Shown here: positions 1 to 7,944 of the stretch, in pieces
Layout of the letters: each line of letters starts with the position of its first letter
Numbering within the stretch: the first letter of the stretch is position 1
Assembly (NCBI RefSeq): GCF_000720425.1
Contig: NZ_JOAJ01000011.1
Span: 124,001-188,000, forward strand
Source of the DNA: Nocardia rhamnosiphila NBRC 108938
Lineage (GTDB): Bacteria; Actinomycetota; Actinomycetes; Mycobacteriales; Mycobacteriaceae
DNA length: 64,000 nt
Reading direction: 5' to 3'
Made by a program: the position numbers and the translations under genes
The notes under the pieces: generated by a model
The model's database searches: none
Told to the model about the DNA's origin: nothing
The model's input: only the letters and a program-made list of their open reading frames with translations

Positions 1-345
1 GGCGGCGAACACCAGGCTCGTCAGCTGGCACGGGATGAAGGCGTAGACGCACCAGCGGTAGTAGCGATCGTGCTCCAGCTGCTCCATCACCTCGTCGGGC
101 GGGTTCTGGCCGTCCGGCCCGAAGAACCGGTCCAGGACCGGCAGCAGCACATAGACCAGCAGCGGGCCGATCCACCACCACACCGCCGCCGGCCGTTCCC
201 AACCCAATTGGTGACACGCCCACACCAGTACCGCGGCCAGACCGAGCGAGGTGGGCGCCACCAGACCGAACAACCACAGGTACCGCTTCCGGTCACGCCA
301 CTGCGGTGTCACCTCGCCGTGCGAACTCTTCTCGGACGTCGTCAT
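1..345 (-). CDS. alkB: alkane 1-monooxygenase AlkB, N-terminal part (cut by window edge)
   Basis: This open frame runs off the left edge, so only about 115 N-terminal residues are visible. They start with a polar stretch, then WRDRKRYLWLFG, two hydrophobic segments, the pattern WWWIGPLLVYVLLPVLDRFF, and then NPPDE and DRYYRW. This order matches the start of membrane-bound non-haem di-iron alkane hydroxylases, which hydroxylate terminal carbons of n-alkanes using rubredoxin as electron donor. The histidine boxes lie beyond the edge and cannot be checked. The ATG at 345 follows a good GGAGG site. A strong promoter-like sequence lies upstream, and a TetR gene is divergent. Confidence 0.88.
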   Translation of the reverse strand, partial: MTTSEKSSHGEVTPQWRDRKRYLWLFGLVAPTSLGLAAVLVWACHQLGWERPAAVWWWIGPLLVYVLLPVLDRFFGPDGQNPPDEVMEQLEHDRYYRWCVYAFIPCQLTSLVFAA

Positions 346-440
346 CGTCGCCCTCCTCACTTCCGTGCGGCCGCCGCTCCGGACGGGCGCTCGGTCGGCG
401 CACACCTCACCGGCACCGGCCGTTTACACTTTTTCAATAA

Positions 441-459
441 GTGTATTTATTACATACAC
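441..459. promoter_or_regulatory. 19-bp palindromic operator overlapping the alkB -10 box
   Basis: The inverted repeat is GTGTAT, seven bases, ATACAC. It covers the predicted -10 box of alkB, so a bound repressor would block transcription. The likely ligand is the divergently encoded TetR protein starting at 507. Assigning the site to that protein is inference from position. Confidence 0.6.
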
Positions 460-477
460 AGCGTCATATTCTGTCAA
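449..477 (-). promoter_or_regulatory. predicted sigma-A-type promoter of alkB
   Basis: On the minus strand there is a perfect -35 box TTGACA (477-472), a 17-bp spacer and a -10 box TGTAAT (454-449, five of six to consensus). The promoter sits about 100 bp upstream of the alkB start in an AT-rich pocket that contrasts with the GC-rich surroundings. Confidence 0.7.
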
Positions 478-506
478 TAGGGGAGCATTTACGCATGTGA
501 TGTAAG

Positions 507-1121
507 GTGATTGCCGTGGCTGACGCGCCGAACTTCCAGAACGAGATGCGCCGACTACTGCGGGAGCGGGTGATCGATACCGCGCGCGAGCTGGTCTGCA
601 CCGAGGGGTGGGGCGCGGTCAATATGTCCCGGGTCGCCAAGGAGGTCGGGGTGAGCCGCCCCGTGCTCTACAAGGAGATCGGCACCAAACAGGATCTGGC
701 CGAGGTCGTCATCGCGGCGGAGCTCGACTCCTTCCTCGCCGGCGTCACCGAAACCGTCACCGCCGAGCCCGGCGGCCTACTCGCCGCGATCACCGCCGCC
801 GCCGAGTACACCCTGCGCACCGCGGCCGACAACACCCTGCTCAAAGCCGTACTGGCCGGCCGCTCCGGAGCCGACACCACCTTGCTCCCCACCCTGATGA
901 CCGAACCCGAACCCGTCCTGGGCCGGGCCACCGCCGCCTTCGCGGCCATCCTCCGCGCCCGGTACGCCCTCGACGCGTTCGGCGAGCCGGAGATCGACGG
1001 CCGGGTCGAAGCGGTGGTGCGGCTGGTACTGAGCCACCTCTTCCAGCCCACCGGCACCATCGACCGCGCCGTCGCCCAGATAGTCCTGGTCGCGGGGCCA
1101 CTGTTCCACCGCGAGTCCTAG
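507..1121 (+). CDS. TetR-family regulator divergent from alkB
   Basis: The protein has about 204 residues. An N-terminal helix-turn-helix lies at about residues 17-60 (VIDTARELVCTEGWGAVNMS, then VAKEVGVSRPVLYKEIGTK), as in TetR repressors. A variable ligand-binding helical domain follows. It is probably a local repressor of alkB: it is divergent, and a palindrome overlaps the alkB promoter. The annotated start is GTG at 507; GTG at 516 is an alternative that would remove three residues. The tyrosine of the TetR 'YYHF' region is here LYKEIGTK, a variant common in actinobacterial alkane and fatty-acid regulators. Confidence 0.85.
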   Translation: MIAVADAPNFQNEMRRLLRERVIDTARELVCTEGWGAVNMSRVAKEVGVSRPVLYKEIGTKQDLAEVVIAAELDSFLAGVTETVTAEPGGLLAAITAAAEYTLRTAADNTLLKAVLAGRSGADTTLLPTLMTEPEPVLGRATAAFAAILRARYALDAFGEPEIDGRVEAVVRLVLSHLFQPTGTIDRAVAQIVLVAGPLFHRES

Positions 1122-1361
1122 GGACGGAGCCGACCCTCGCCGGACGACGCGGCGCGGCGGCGCCGGTGCCGCGGAAGTGACGGGGTCCACATCACAAATA
1201 GGTATACCCCCGGTCATTCGACCGTGGTCGAGACCACCCCGCGCCGAGCACGCTGGAGGAATCCGTCGGCTCACTCCGCGAAGGTCTCCATGTATCCCTC
1301 CGATCGAAACCACACCGGCACCAGCGGCGACGTGGGCGTTCCGCCCTCGGAAGACATATTG

Positions 1362-1745
1362 ATGATCCGCAGATGCGCACGGTGCGACAGGCTGTACGCC
1401 CCGCTGACCGTCGACTGCGCGTCATGCGCTTCGGACAGCCTGGAATGGGTGCCGTCCAGCGGCGCCGGTTCGATCCTGTCGTGGCGGGTGGTCGACCGCG
1501 GGGTCATCGGCGGGCGCGGGGAGACGACGCCGCTGACGGTCGCCGTGGTCGAACTCGACGAAGGACCGTGGGTCTACACCTCGATCGAAGGCAACATTCC
1601 GCTGGTCGCCACCGACCCGGTGCGGGTGCGTTTCCGGCCGCGGCCCCGGGACGGCAGATTCCCGGTTTTCACGGTCGCCACCGAAACCGATACCCACGGC
1701 CACCGCACCGCCGACCGCTCCGGAGGCGAACATGCCCGCACCTGA
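1362..1745 (+). CDS. zinc-ribbon OB-fold protein (DUF35 type)
   Basis: The protein has 127 residues. An N-terminal zinc ribbon has two CxxC pairs (CARC near residue 5 and CASC about 16 residues later), followed by a linker and an OB-fold segment beginning GAGSILSWRVV. This is the DUF35 arrangement of small partners of thiolases and other acyl-CoA enzymes, where the ribbon and OB fold contact CoA substrates. No thiolase gene is adjacent here. The ATG at 1362 is chosen because it puts the zinc ribbon right at the N-terminus; the frame stays open upstream to 1224 but that part looks non-coding. The end overlaps the next gene by 14 bases, suggesting coupling. Confidence 0.72.
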   Translation: MIRRCARCDRLYAPLTVDCASCASDSLEWVPSSGAGSILSWRVVDRGVIGGRGETTPLTVAVVELDEGPWVYTSIEGNIPLVATDPVRVRFRPRPRDGRFPVFTVATETDTHGHRTADRSGGEHART

Positions 1746-2097
1746 CCGGCCGCACACCGACTACTCCGTTGCCACCACCTGGGTCCGGACCGCATTACGG
1801 CAGTGCGCCGCCCTGGACGCCACGAAATCCTTGCTTCCGGGGACGAAACCGATGCTCGTCTTCGCGATCCGCTGGGCTCCGTTCGGCGGCGCCACCGCCG
1901 AGGAACTCTTCCTGAATTTCGGAGTCACCCGGCAGCAGTTCCTGCGGATGACCGGTGCGGCGCTGGCCGCTCGACGGTCCGACGATCCGCGCACGTCTCA
2001 GCTGAAACAGCACCTGCTGATGTTGCTGACCCAGGCCTGGCGACCGGACCGCGACATGGAATCGACGTCGGTGATCGCGCGGCCGAACGCGTCGTGA
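1732..2097 (+). CDS. DUF3263-like small HTH protein
   Basis: The protein has 121 residues. The centre carries a hydrophobic/aromatic helix (MLVFAIRWAPFGG), then a turn and a second helix (ELFLNFGVTRQQFLRM). This resembles DUF3263 proteins of actinobacteria, which look like small sigma-like or helix-turn-helix DNA-binding proteins. Similarity is judged by pattern only. The gene overlaps the DUF35 gene by 14 bases and is probably co-translated with it. The function is unknown. Confidence 0.6.
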   Translation: MPAPDRPHTDYSVATTWVRTALRQCAALDATKSLLPGTKPMLVFAIRWAPFGGATAEELFLNFGVTRQQFLRMTGAALAARRSDDPRTSQLKQHLLMLLTQAWRPDRDMESTSVIARPNAS

Positions 2098-2577
2098 ACC
2101 CGCCGCCCGGCGTCCCGGCGCACCGCGGTGGGTCATGCGCCGGGCCGGGGCGGCCGGTGAGCCGCGAAGAACGCGTTCGCGACGCCATCGTCACCGGTCT
2201 CCGAGATCCGGTTGCACGCTGAGGGCTTCGTGGAGGGGTCGGGCGCCGGAAGGGCCTGCGCGTCACGGTGCGTTCGTTCACTCGGCACAGCGAGGTTCTC
2301 TGGATCTGGCCCTCGAGCACGACCGGCGGCTCTACCGGGTCACCCTCGTGGGTGATGTGCCCACGGGTCCGGACGGGCGGGAGTCGGTGGCGTTGGCGGG
2401 CGAGCCCGTCGAAGCTTTCGAGGGCCGACGCACGCCGCCGGTCCGCACCGCATGCGGTGGCCTGGGAGGATCGCGGCGGCGCTGAGACATCGGGCCGGCT
2501 CGCTGGGCTAGGGTTGTGGCCGCCGGATATCGGGTGCCGCCCGGACGGCCGTCGGCCAACGCTCGCGAGGAGTTCTC
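2098..2577. other. 480-bp gap with a coding-like remnant
   Basis: No intact gene is seen. Around 2300-2430 on the plus strand, one frame has strong GC bias at third codon positions and reads like a soluble protein segment (LEHDRRLYRVTLVGDVPTG). It has no start with a ribosome site and soon loses coding character. It may be the remains of a gene. The last 100 bases should hold the sulfatase promoter, but no clear boxes are visible. Confidence 0.4.
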
Positions 2578-4104
2578 ATGGGTTCTGCTCGGTCCGTGCG
2601 CAATTCCCTGTCCGCGGTGATCGTGGTGCTGCTGGCGGCGACCGGGTGTGTATCCGTGGTGTCCGCCGCCCCGGAACCCGTCGATCAGCGACCCAACGTG
2701 GTCGTGATCCTCGCCGACGACCTGGATTCGGCGACGACGCCGGTGTGGCAGGCGATGCCGCGGACCGCCGCACTCATCCGTGACCGCGGGATGGAGTTCA
2801 CCGACGCGTTCGCGCCGATGCCGATCTGCTGCGCGGCCCGTGCCTCCATCCTGACCGGTCGGTACGGGCACAACACCGGTGTCCTCACCAACGCCGGCGA
2901 AGTGGGCGGCTTCGAGACCTTCCGCGCCCGGGGCAACGAGTCCCACACCATCGCCACCGCGTTGCACGGCGCGGGGTACCGAACCGGTATGGCCGGCAAG
3001 TACCTCAACGGGCTGGAGGACGACCCCGGGCACATCCCGCCCGGCTGGGACGACTGGCACGCCGGCGTCGACAATTTCCTGTACTCCGGCTACAACTACA
3101 CGCTCAACGAAAACGGAACCTTCGTGAAATACGGTGTGGCGCCGCAGGATTACGAAACCGACGTGATCCGCGCCAAATCCGAGCGGTTCATCACCGACGC
3201 CGCCGCCGCGGGGCAGCCGTTCTTCTGGTACGCCGCCTCCACCGCTCCGCACTTCCCGATTCCGCCCGCGCCCCGGCACCTGGCCGAGACCCGGCCGACA
3301 GCCGCGCCCCGGTCACCGAACTATCAGGAGCCCGACGTATCGGATAAGCCGTCGTGGCTGATCGATACCGCGAACCCGCGGGCGGCGACCATCACCGTCA
3401 CCAACGATCCCGACTACACCAATCGGCTGGGGGCGCTGAACTCCCTCGACGAGATGGTCGCCGGGATCGTCGAAACCCTCGACCGCACCGGCGAACTCGA
3501 CAACACCTATCTGATCTTCACCTCCGACAACGGTTACAGTCTCGGCGCGCACCGGCTGACCCAGAAGATGGCGCCCTACGAAGAATCCATGCGGGTGCCG
3601 CTCGCCGTCACCGGACCCGGAATCCGGCCCGGCCACAGTGGTGCCATGGCCCTGTCCACAGACCTCGCCCCGACCATCTTCGACTGGGCCGGCCTCCCGA
3701 TCCCCGATCGGACCGACGGCCGCTCGCTCACATCCGTGCTGGCCGGCGAGACCGCCGGGTGGCGTGACGATTTCGTCGCCGAGTACGGGGGTCCGGGTAG
3801 CGAGGGCCGCGACGGCATCGCCCAGGAACAGATCCCCGGTACCGACACTCCGCTGATCTACACACTCGATATGCCGTCCTGGAGCGCTGTCCGCACCGAC
3901 CGCTACCTGTACGCCCGCTGGTACGAACGAGAACGCCCGCTCGACCAGCGCGAATATGAGCTGTACGACCTGCACACGGACCCGTACCAGCTGACCAATC
4001 TCATCAAGACCCCCGAAGGACGCGCCGCGCACGCCGACCTGGTCGCCACCCTCGACCGACGCCTGGCCGCTCTCACCGCCTGCGCCGGAGTGACCTGCCG
4101 CTGA
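2578..4104 (+). CDS. exported lipoprotein sulfatase
   Basis: The protein has 508 residues and belongs to the alkaline phosphatase-like sulfatases. A lipoprotein-type signal ends with Cys24 (AATGC). The metal-binding start RPNVVVILADD follows (Asp47, Asp48). The formylglycine motif is C84-C-A-A-R88, followed by ASILTGRYGHNTG. Later come AGKYLNG and the second metal site SDNGYSLG. It should hydrolyse sulfate esters outside the membrane, and resembles N-acetylglucosamine-6-sulfatase-like enzymes more than arylsulfatases. The motif has Ala where the usual CxPxR motif has Pro. The gene has its own good start and stands alone. Confidence 0.85.
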   Translation: MGSARSVRNSLSAVIVVLLAATGCVSVVSAAPEPVDQRPNVVVILADDLDSATTPVWQAMPRTAALIRDRGMEFTDAFAPMPICCAARASILTGRYGHNTGVLTNAGEVGGFETFRARGNESHTIATALHGAGYRTGMAGKYLNGLEDDPGHIPPGWDDWHAGVDNFLYSGYNYTLNENGTFVKYGVAPQDYETDVIRAKSERFITDAAAAGQPFFWYAASTAPHFPIPPAPRHLAETRPTAAPRSPNYQEPDVSDKPSWLIDTANPRAATITVTNDPDYTNRLGALNSLDEMVAGIVETLDRTGELDNTYLIFTSDNGYSLGAHRLTQKMAPYEESMRVPLAVTGPGIRPGHSGAMALSTDLAPTIFDWAGLPIPDRTDGRSLTSVLAGETAGWRDDFVAEYGGPGSEGRDGIAQEQIPGTDTPLIYTLDMPSWSAVRTDRYLYARWYERERPLDQREYELYDLHTDPYQLTNLIKTPEGRAAHADLVATLDRRLAALTACAGVTCR

Positions 4105-4225
4105 CGGCCGGAAAACGGTCACCTCGATCGGGATCGGACCGGACCGATCGGCTCCGCACCGGCACGGCCACACCGCGGGTCCGATAGTGGTCGGCGGCCG
4201 AGACGCGTTCGCCGCTCCGGATTTC

Positions 4226-4483
4226 TCAGGTCGGCCACTTCCCGGTCATCCGGTGGTACGCGAGCACCCCGGCACGGTCGACGGATGCTTTGACCAGGCC
4301 GAACACCGCGCCCTGGAGTGCGGCCGCGAGCAGGACCTCGCGCCAGCCGTAGTCGGGAGAGGTCGCCGCCGGGGCCTCGTCCTGGCCGGCGGCCCGGCGC
4401 CAGAGCTGACGGAACACCGTGTGCGCCGCCATCCCGCCGAGGACCCCGGCCACCGTGCCGATCGGCTTGTACAGCAAATTCAT
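4226..4483 (-). CDS. DUF4235 small membrane protein
   Basis: The protein has 85 residues, starting NLLYKPIGTVAGVLGGMAA. It has an N-terminal hydrophobic segment and a second one near LLAAALQGAVFGLV, with the end HRMTGKWPT. This is the DUF4235 pattern of actinobacterial small integral membrane proteins. The ATG at 4483 overlaps the upstream stop (ATGA), so it is translationally coupled as the last gene of a three-gene operon. The precise function is unknown. Confidence 0.82.
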   Translation of the reverse strand: MNLLYKPIGTVAGVLGGMAAHTVFRQLWRRAAGQDEAPAATSPDYGWREVLLAAALQGAVFGLVKASVDRAGVLAYHRMTGKWPT

Positions 4484-4872
4484 GATTTCCTGCCTCGTAC
4501 GAGCAGCCACGCCACCAACGCGGCGGCGAGGGCCGCGGTCACGGCGGGTACCGGATAGCCGCGCAGCAGTTCTGCCGTCTTCCGGCCGCCCGCCGCCACG
4601 GGCTCGGGTGTCCCGGCCTCGGCCCGTTCGAGGAGCTGATGGGCCTGCGCCTGCACCTGGCCGGCGCGATCGCGGACCGTGCGCTCCACCTCTCCGGCCC
4701 GGTGCCGTACCTCCTCGGCGGCGTGGTGCGCGGTGTCCTGCGCTCGCGCCCGCACATCGAACTTCCCGGCGAGCTCGTCCACCGTCTCGCGAAGTTCCTC
4801 CCGGACCTGATCGCGGTCGCGCCGCAAGGCGTCCCGGTCGTCGTCGACGGATCGTCCTCCGTTCTCGTTCAT
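4480..4872 (-). CDS. DUF3618 membrane-anchored protein
   Basis: The protein has 130 residues. A charged, probably coiled-coil N-terminal region (DALRRDRDQVREELRETVDE, then LAGKFDVRARAQD) is typical of DUF3618. A C-terminal transmembrane helix (VPAVTAALAAALVAWLLVRG) follows. It starts two bases after the previous stop with a GGAGG site inside the preceding gene, and ends in an ATGA overlap with the next one. Together with the holin-like and DUF4235 neighbours it forms the common actinobacterial cell-envelope trio of unknown function. Confidence 0.82.
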   Translation of the reverse strand: MNENGGRSVDDDRDALRRDRDQVREELRETVDELAGKFDVRARAQDTAHHAAEEVRHRAGEVERTVRDRAGQVQAQAHQLLERAEAGTPEPVAAGGRKTAELLRGYPVPAVTAALAAALVAWLLVRGRKS

Positions 4873-4874
4873 CG

Positions 4875-5291
4875 CTACCTCCGGTGGGTGACGGTCTCGA
4901 TATCGGCGCGTGCCCCCGCCAGGGCGTCCGTGGGCACCGGCGGCGCGCTCGCCGTGATGTTCCGCTTCCCGAGCCAGGTGAGGGCGGCCCCACCGGCGAG
5001 TAATACGGCGCCGACGATCAGGGCCGCGGCCCACCCCGGCAGAGCCAGCGCCAGCGCCAGGACCACGGCCGCGATCGATGCCGCACCGCCGTAGAACATC
5101 AGCAGTCCGCCCGCGCCCGCGAGCCCGGCGCCTTTGGCCGCGGCGCTCGTCTTTTCCTGCATCTCCAGCCGGGCCAGGCGCATTTCGTCACGCACCAGCC
5201 TGCTCACCTGGATGGTGGCCACATCGACGAGTTCGCCGACCGACCGGTCGTCCCCTGACTGCCGCGTAGGCGGCTGTGCCGTCCGAGTCAT
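4875..5291 (-). CDS. phage-holin-like DUF1469 membrane protein
   Basis: The protein has 138 residues. An N-terminal amphipathic region (SVGELVDVATIQVSRLVRDE) is followed by two transmembrane helices around residues 55-110. This is the DUF1469 / Phage_holin_3_6 family. Despite the family name it is a chromosomal envelope protein, and nothing around it looks like a phage. It is the first gene of the operon that continues with DUF3618 and DUF4235 genes. Confidence 0.82.
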   Translation of the reverse strand: MTRTAQPPTRQSGDDRSVGELVDVATIQVSRLVRDEMRLARLEMQEKTSAAAKGAGLAGAGGLLMFYGGAASIAAVVLALALALPGWAAALIVGAVLLAGGAALTWLGKRNITASAPPVPTDALAGARADIETVTHRR

Positions 5292-5614
5292 GTGCTACCT
5301 CCTGTCCGGCGGGCGGATACCCGCCGGATCCCGGGCCAAACGACACCGCGACCGGGTGAGAATTCGATCCGGCCCGCGTCCGCGCACCTAGGCGTGTGTC
5401 GAAGTGGCGAGCAGGGGCGCGGGCCGACGGGCCGCCCTGAACCCGGCATGTTCGTTTGCCTTTCACACCGTTGTCCTGCATGCCACCGGGCCGGCGTGGT
5501 CTGGCGGCGCAACGTCCACACGGTGCCACCCACGGCAGCTTCAGGAGCTTCTCAGGTGGCATCGTCCAAACCTTCTCACCATATCCGCGAGGCGGTTAGA
5601 GGTCCGGGCCACTC
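5292..5614. other. intergenic region, no gene seen
   Basis: The 323 bp lie between the start of the DUF1469 operon and the end of the marR gene, both on the minus strand. No coding frame with a ribosome site is seen. The promoter of the operon must lie here, but no convincing -35/-10 pair stands out. Confidence 0.5.
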
Positions 5615-6130
5615 CTATCGAGCGGCTCGGCCCCGATGCCTCCCCGGGGTGGCGGACTCACCTGGACGGGTGTGGGCCTTGTCGGTCGCTCGTTCGATAT
5701 CGATCAGCGTGGCGATCTGATGTGCGGTCAACCGGCCGGTCAGGTGCTCGCGTATCGCCGCGTCGTGCGCGGGCCTCGCGGCGTCTACCGCGGCGCGACC
5801 CGCCTCGGTGAGCAGAACATCGTCGCCGCGGCCATCGCGCTCGCAGGGCTCTCGCGCGATCAACCCGCGCTGTTCCATGCGGCCGAGTTGACGCGACAGT
5901 CTGCTGTGGGCCCAGTCGAGTTCAGTCGCCAGGCCGCGCACCCGGACGCACTCTTCTCGGCTCTGCAACTCAGCCAAGGCGGCCAGTACCTCGTAATCCA
6001 CTATCGAGAGCTTGCAGAGGTGTTCGAGATCGCGTGCGACCTGTGTGTCCACACGCTCGCGGAGCCGGCGATACGCGGACCACGCTGCGCGTGCCCGGTC
6101 GTCGATCGGCGGATCCTCAGTCCAGCTCAT
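5615..6130 (-). CDS. MarR-family regulator
   Basis: The protein has 171 residues with a winged helix at about residues 40-110: YEVLAALAE, then LATELDWAHSRLSRQLGRME as the recognition region, and a wing around CERDGRGDDVLLTEAGRAA. It probably represses itself and the divergent hydrolase/transporter operon, because two near-identical palindromes lie between the genes. MarR proteins usually release DNA on binding small aromatic or lipophilic ligands; the ligand here is unknown. Confidence 0.85.
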   Translation of the reverse strand: MSWTEDPPIDDRARAAWSAYRRLRERVDTQVARDLEHLCKLSIVDYEVLAALAELQSREECVRVRGLATELDWAHSRLSRQLGRMEQRGLIAREPCERDGRGDDVLLTEAGRAAVDAARPAHDAAIREHLTGRLTAHQIATLIDIERATDKAHTRPGESATPGRHRGRAAR

Positions 6131-6151
6131 GAGCCGAGTCTAGCAAAATTA

Positions 6152-6167
6152 TCGTTACATGTAACGA
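6152..6167. promoter_or_regulatory. operator palindrome 1 for the MarR protein
   Basis: The sequence is a perfect 16-bp palindrome, TCGTTACATGTAACGA, located 22 bp from the marR start. Its core CGTTACATGTAACG is repeated exactly 32 bp away, about three helical turns, on the same face of the DNA. Confidence 0.75.
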
Positions 6168-6184
6168 ATCCGTGCTACGGTCTC

Positions 6185-6198
6185 CGTTACATGTAACG
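6185..6198. promoter_or_regulatory. operator palindrome 2 for the MarR protein
   Basis: The sequence is a perfect 14-bp palindrome, CGTTACATGTAACG, identical to the core of the site at 6152. It ends 13 bp before the hydrolase ATG, just ahead of its ribosome site (GGAGG), so binding here would block transcription of the hydrolase/transporter operon. Confidence 0.75.
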
Positions 6199-6211
6199 AT
6201 TTGGAGGCAGC

Positions 6212-7108
6212 ATGTACCTCGGGGAACAAATCATTGAGGTCGACGATGTCGGCATATGTGTGGAGAGCATGGGCGATCCGGCCGATCCGGCTATCGTGCT
6301 GCTCCACGGCGCCGGGGAATCCATGCTCACATGGGACGACGCGTTCGTCGGACGGCTCGTGGCAGGCGACCGTCGCGTCATTCGCTACGACAGCCGCGAT
6401 GCCGGCAGGTCCACCGTCTATCCGGTCGGGGCTCCGGCATACGGGCTGCGAGATCTGGTCTCCGATCTGGCTGCCTTGATCGAGGCGCTCGGCTTGGGCC
6501 GGGTGCATCTGGTCGGCATGTCACAGGGCGCGGCAGTCGCCCAGCTGGCCGCATTGGAACACCCCGATCTGGTTGCTTCGCTGTCCCTCGCCTCCGGCAC
6601 TCCGGGCGGCCCGGGACACGAACAGGTCGATTTGCCGGGCATGTCGCCCGGGCTGGAAGCCTATTTCGGTGATGAACCAGTTGCTCCGGACTGGTCGGAC
6701 CGGGATGCGGTGGTCGAATACCTGATCGCTGTGACACGCCCGTTCGCTGCTGCTACCCGGCCGTTCGACATCCGAGCGCAGCGGCGGCGAGCTCGCCGGG
6801 TCGTCGACCGCGCCATCGATATCGCTGCGCAACTGTCCAATCCATTCTTGATCGATGCCGGGGATCCCTGGCGGGAGCGGCTGAGGCAGATCCGGATACC
6901 GACGCTCGTGCTGCACGGCACCGAAGACCCGTTCTTGCCCATCGAGCACGGCCGCGCCCTGGCCGCCGAGATCGCGGACGCCCGTCTCGTGCCGTTGGAA
7001 GGGACCGGCCATGAGGTCTTCCCCTTACATACCTGGGACGTCGTTGTTCCCGAGGTACTCGCGCACACCTCCGTGCGGCGTGTCGCCGGGCAGCGCCCGG
7101 TCACCTGA
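6212..7108 (+). CDS. alpha/beta hydrolase
   Basis: The protein has 298 residues with the alpha/beta-hydrolase fold. It shows the oxyanion HGAG motif near residue 32, the nucleophile elbow GMSQG, the acid in HGTEDPF and the histidine in GTGHEVF. The family includes esterases, epoxide hydrolases and haloperoxidase-like enzymes, and the substrate cannot be read from the sequence. The GGAGG site lies just before the ATG. Its stop overlaps the start of a DMT transporter gene, and the pair faces a marR gene across two palindromes, suggesting an inducible detoxification or modification/export unit. Confidence 0.85.
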   Translation: MYLGEQIIEVDDVGICVESMGDPADPAIVLLHGAGESMLTWDDAFVGRLVAGDRRVIRYDSRDAGRSTVYPVGAPAYGLRDLVSDLAALIEALGLGRVHLVGMSQGAAVAQLAALEHPDLVASLSLASGTPGGPGHEQVDLPGMSPGLEAYFGDEPVAPDWSDRDAVVEYLIAVTRPFAAATRPFDIRAQRRRARRVVDRAIDIAAQLSNPFLIDAGDPWRERLRQIRIPTLVLHGTEDPFLPIEHGRALAAEIADARLVPLEGTGHEVFPLHTWDVVVPEVLAHTSVRRVAGQRPVT

Positions 7109-7944
7109 TGATGATCGTGCTCGCACTCGGCGCGGCCGTCGGCTGGGGTGTCGCCGACTTTCTCGGCGGTGTCAAAAGCCGCACGATTCCCCTGCTGTCG
7201 GTGTTGCTGGTATCGCAGACGACCGCACTGGGGATGCTGGCGGTCATCGCTGTCGTCCGTCGTGCGGTCATACCCGATGCCGCATCGCTCGGATGGGCCG
7301 TACTGGCAGGTGCCGCTGAAACCTGCGCTATCGCAGCGTTGTACCGAGGTATGGCAGTCGGTGTCATCGCCCTCGTCGCCGCTTTCGCTGCCTTCGCACC
7401 GGTGGTGCCCCTGCTGGCCGGCATGGTTCTCGGCGAGGTGCCCGGCGTTCTGCGGCTGGCCGGTCTCGGTCTTGCGCTCGCCGGTCTGCTGATCGGTTCG
7501 TACCGTGCGGGTCGGCCCGACACCAGTAACCGAACGTGGGCCGGTATCGGCTTCGGTCTCCTCGCCGCGGCCGGTTTCGGGACCTTCTTTGTCGCGATGG
7601 ACACCGCAAGTGCGGGAGATATCGGTTGGGCATTGCTCACCGCCCGGCTCACCGCCGTTGGTTTTCTCGTCGCGGCTGTCGTCATCCTGCGACACCGGGT
7701 TGCCCTCCGGGCCGCGGCGCTTCCCTCGCTCGCGCTCATCGGCGGCCTGATAGTGGTGGGTGACGCCCTCTACGCGACCGCCTCCGCTCTCGGCATGATC
7801 GGCATCGTCGCGGTACTCGGTTCCCTGCACACCTTCGTCACGATCGCGCTCGCTCGGATCTTTCTGCGCGAAGAGCTCGGTCGCCACCAGCAGATCGGCA
7901 TAGCCACCGCGCTGAGCGGAGTGCTGGCGATCTCGATCGGTTGA
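7108..7944 (+). CDS. DMT-superfamily (EamA) transporter
   Basis: The protein has 278 residues with about ten hydrophobic segments in two EamA-like halves (the first begins ALGAAVGWGVADFLGG, the second GIGFGLLAAAGFGTFF). Such proteins export or import metabolites and drugs. The ATG overlaps the stop of the hydrolase gene (TGATG), so both are made together under the MarR regulator. The cargo is probably the substrate or product of the hydrolase; this is inference. Confidence 0.82.
   Translation: MMIVLALGAAVGWGVADFLGGVKSRTIPLLSVLLVSQTTALGMLAVIAVVRRAVIPDAASLGWAVLAGAAETCAIAALYRGMAVGVIALVAAFAAFAPVVPLLAGMVLGEVPGVLRLAGLGLALAGLLIGSYRAGRPDTSNRTWAGIGFGLLAAAGFGTFFVAMDTASAGDIGWALLTARLTAVGFLVAAVVILRHRVALRAAALPSLALIGGLIVVGDALYATASALGMIGIVAVLGSLHTFVTIALARIFLREELGRHQQIGIATALSGVLAISIG

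Noticed and set aside
1201..1208. GGTATACC palindrome upstream of the DUF35 gene
   Set aside because: It is only 8 bp, has no partner site and no regulator gene beside it, so it may be chance.
4226..4993. Long minus-strand frame covering the DUF4235 gene
   Set aside because: Only its last 85 codons encode the DUF4235 protein; the upstream part overlaps the DUF3618 gene in another frame.
4875..5291. Holin-like protein as sign of a prophage
   Set aside because: The DUF1469 family is chromosomal in actinobacteria, its partners are DUF3618 and DUF4235, and no phage structural gene is near.
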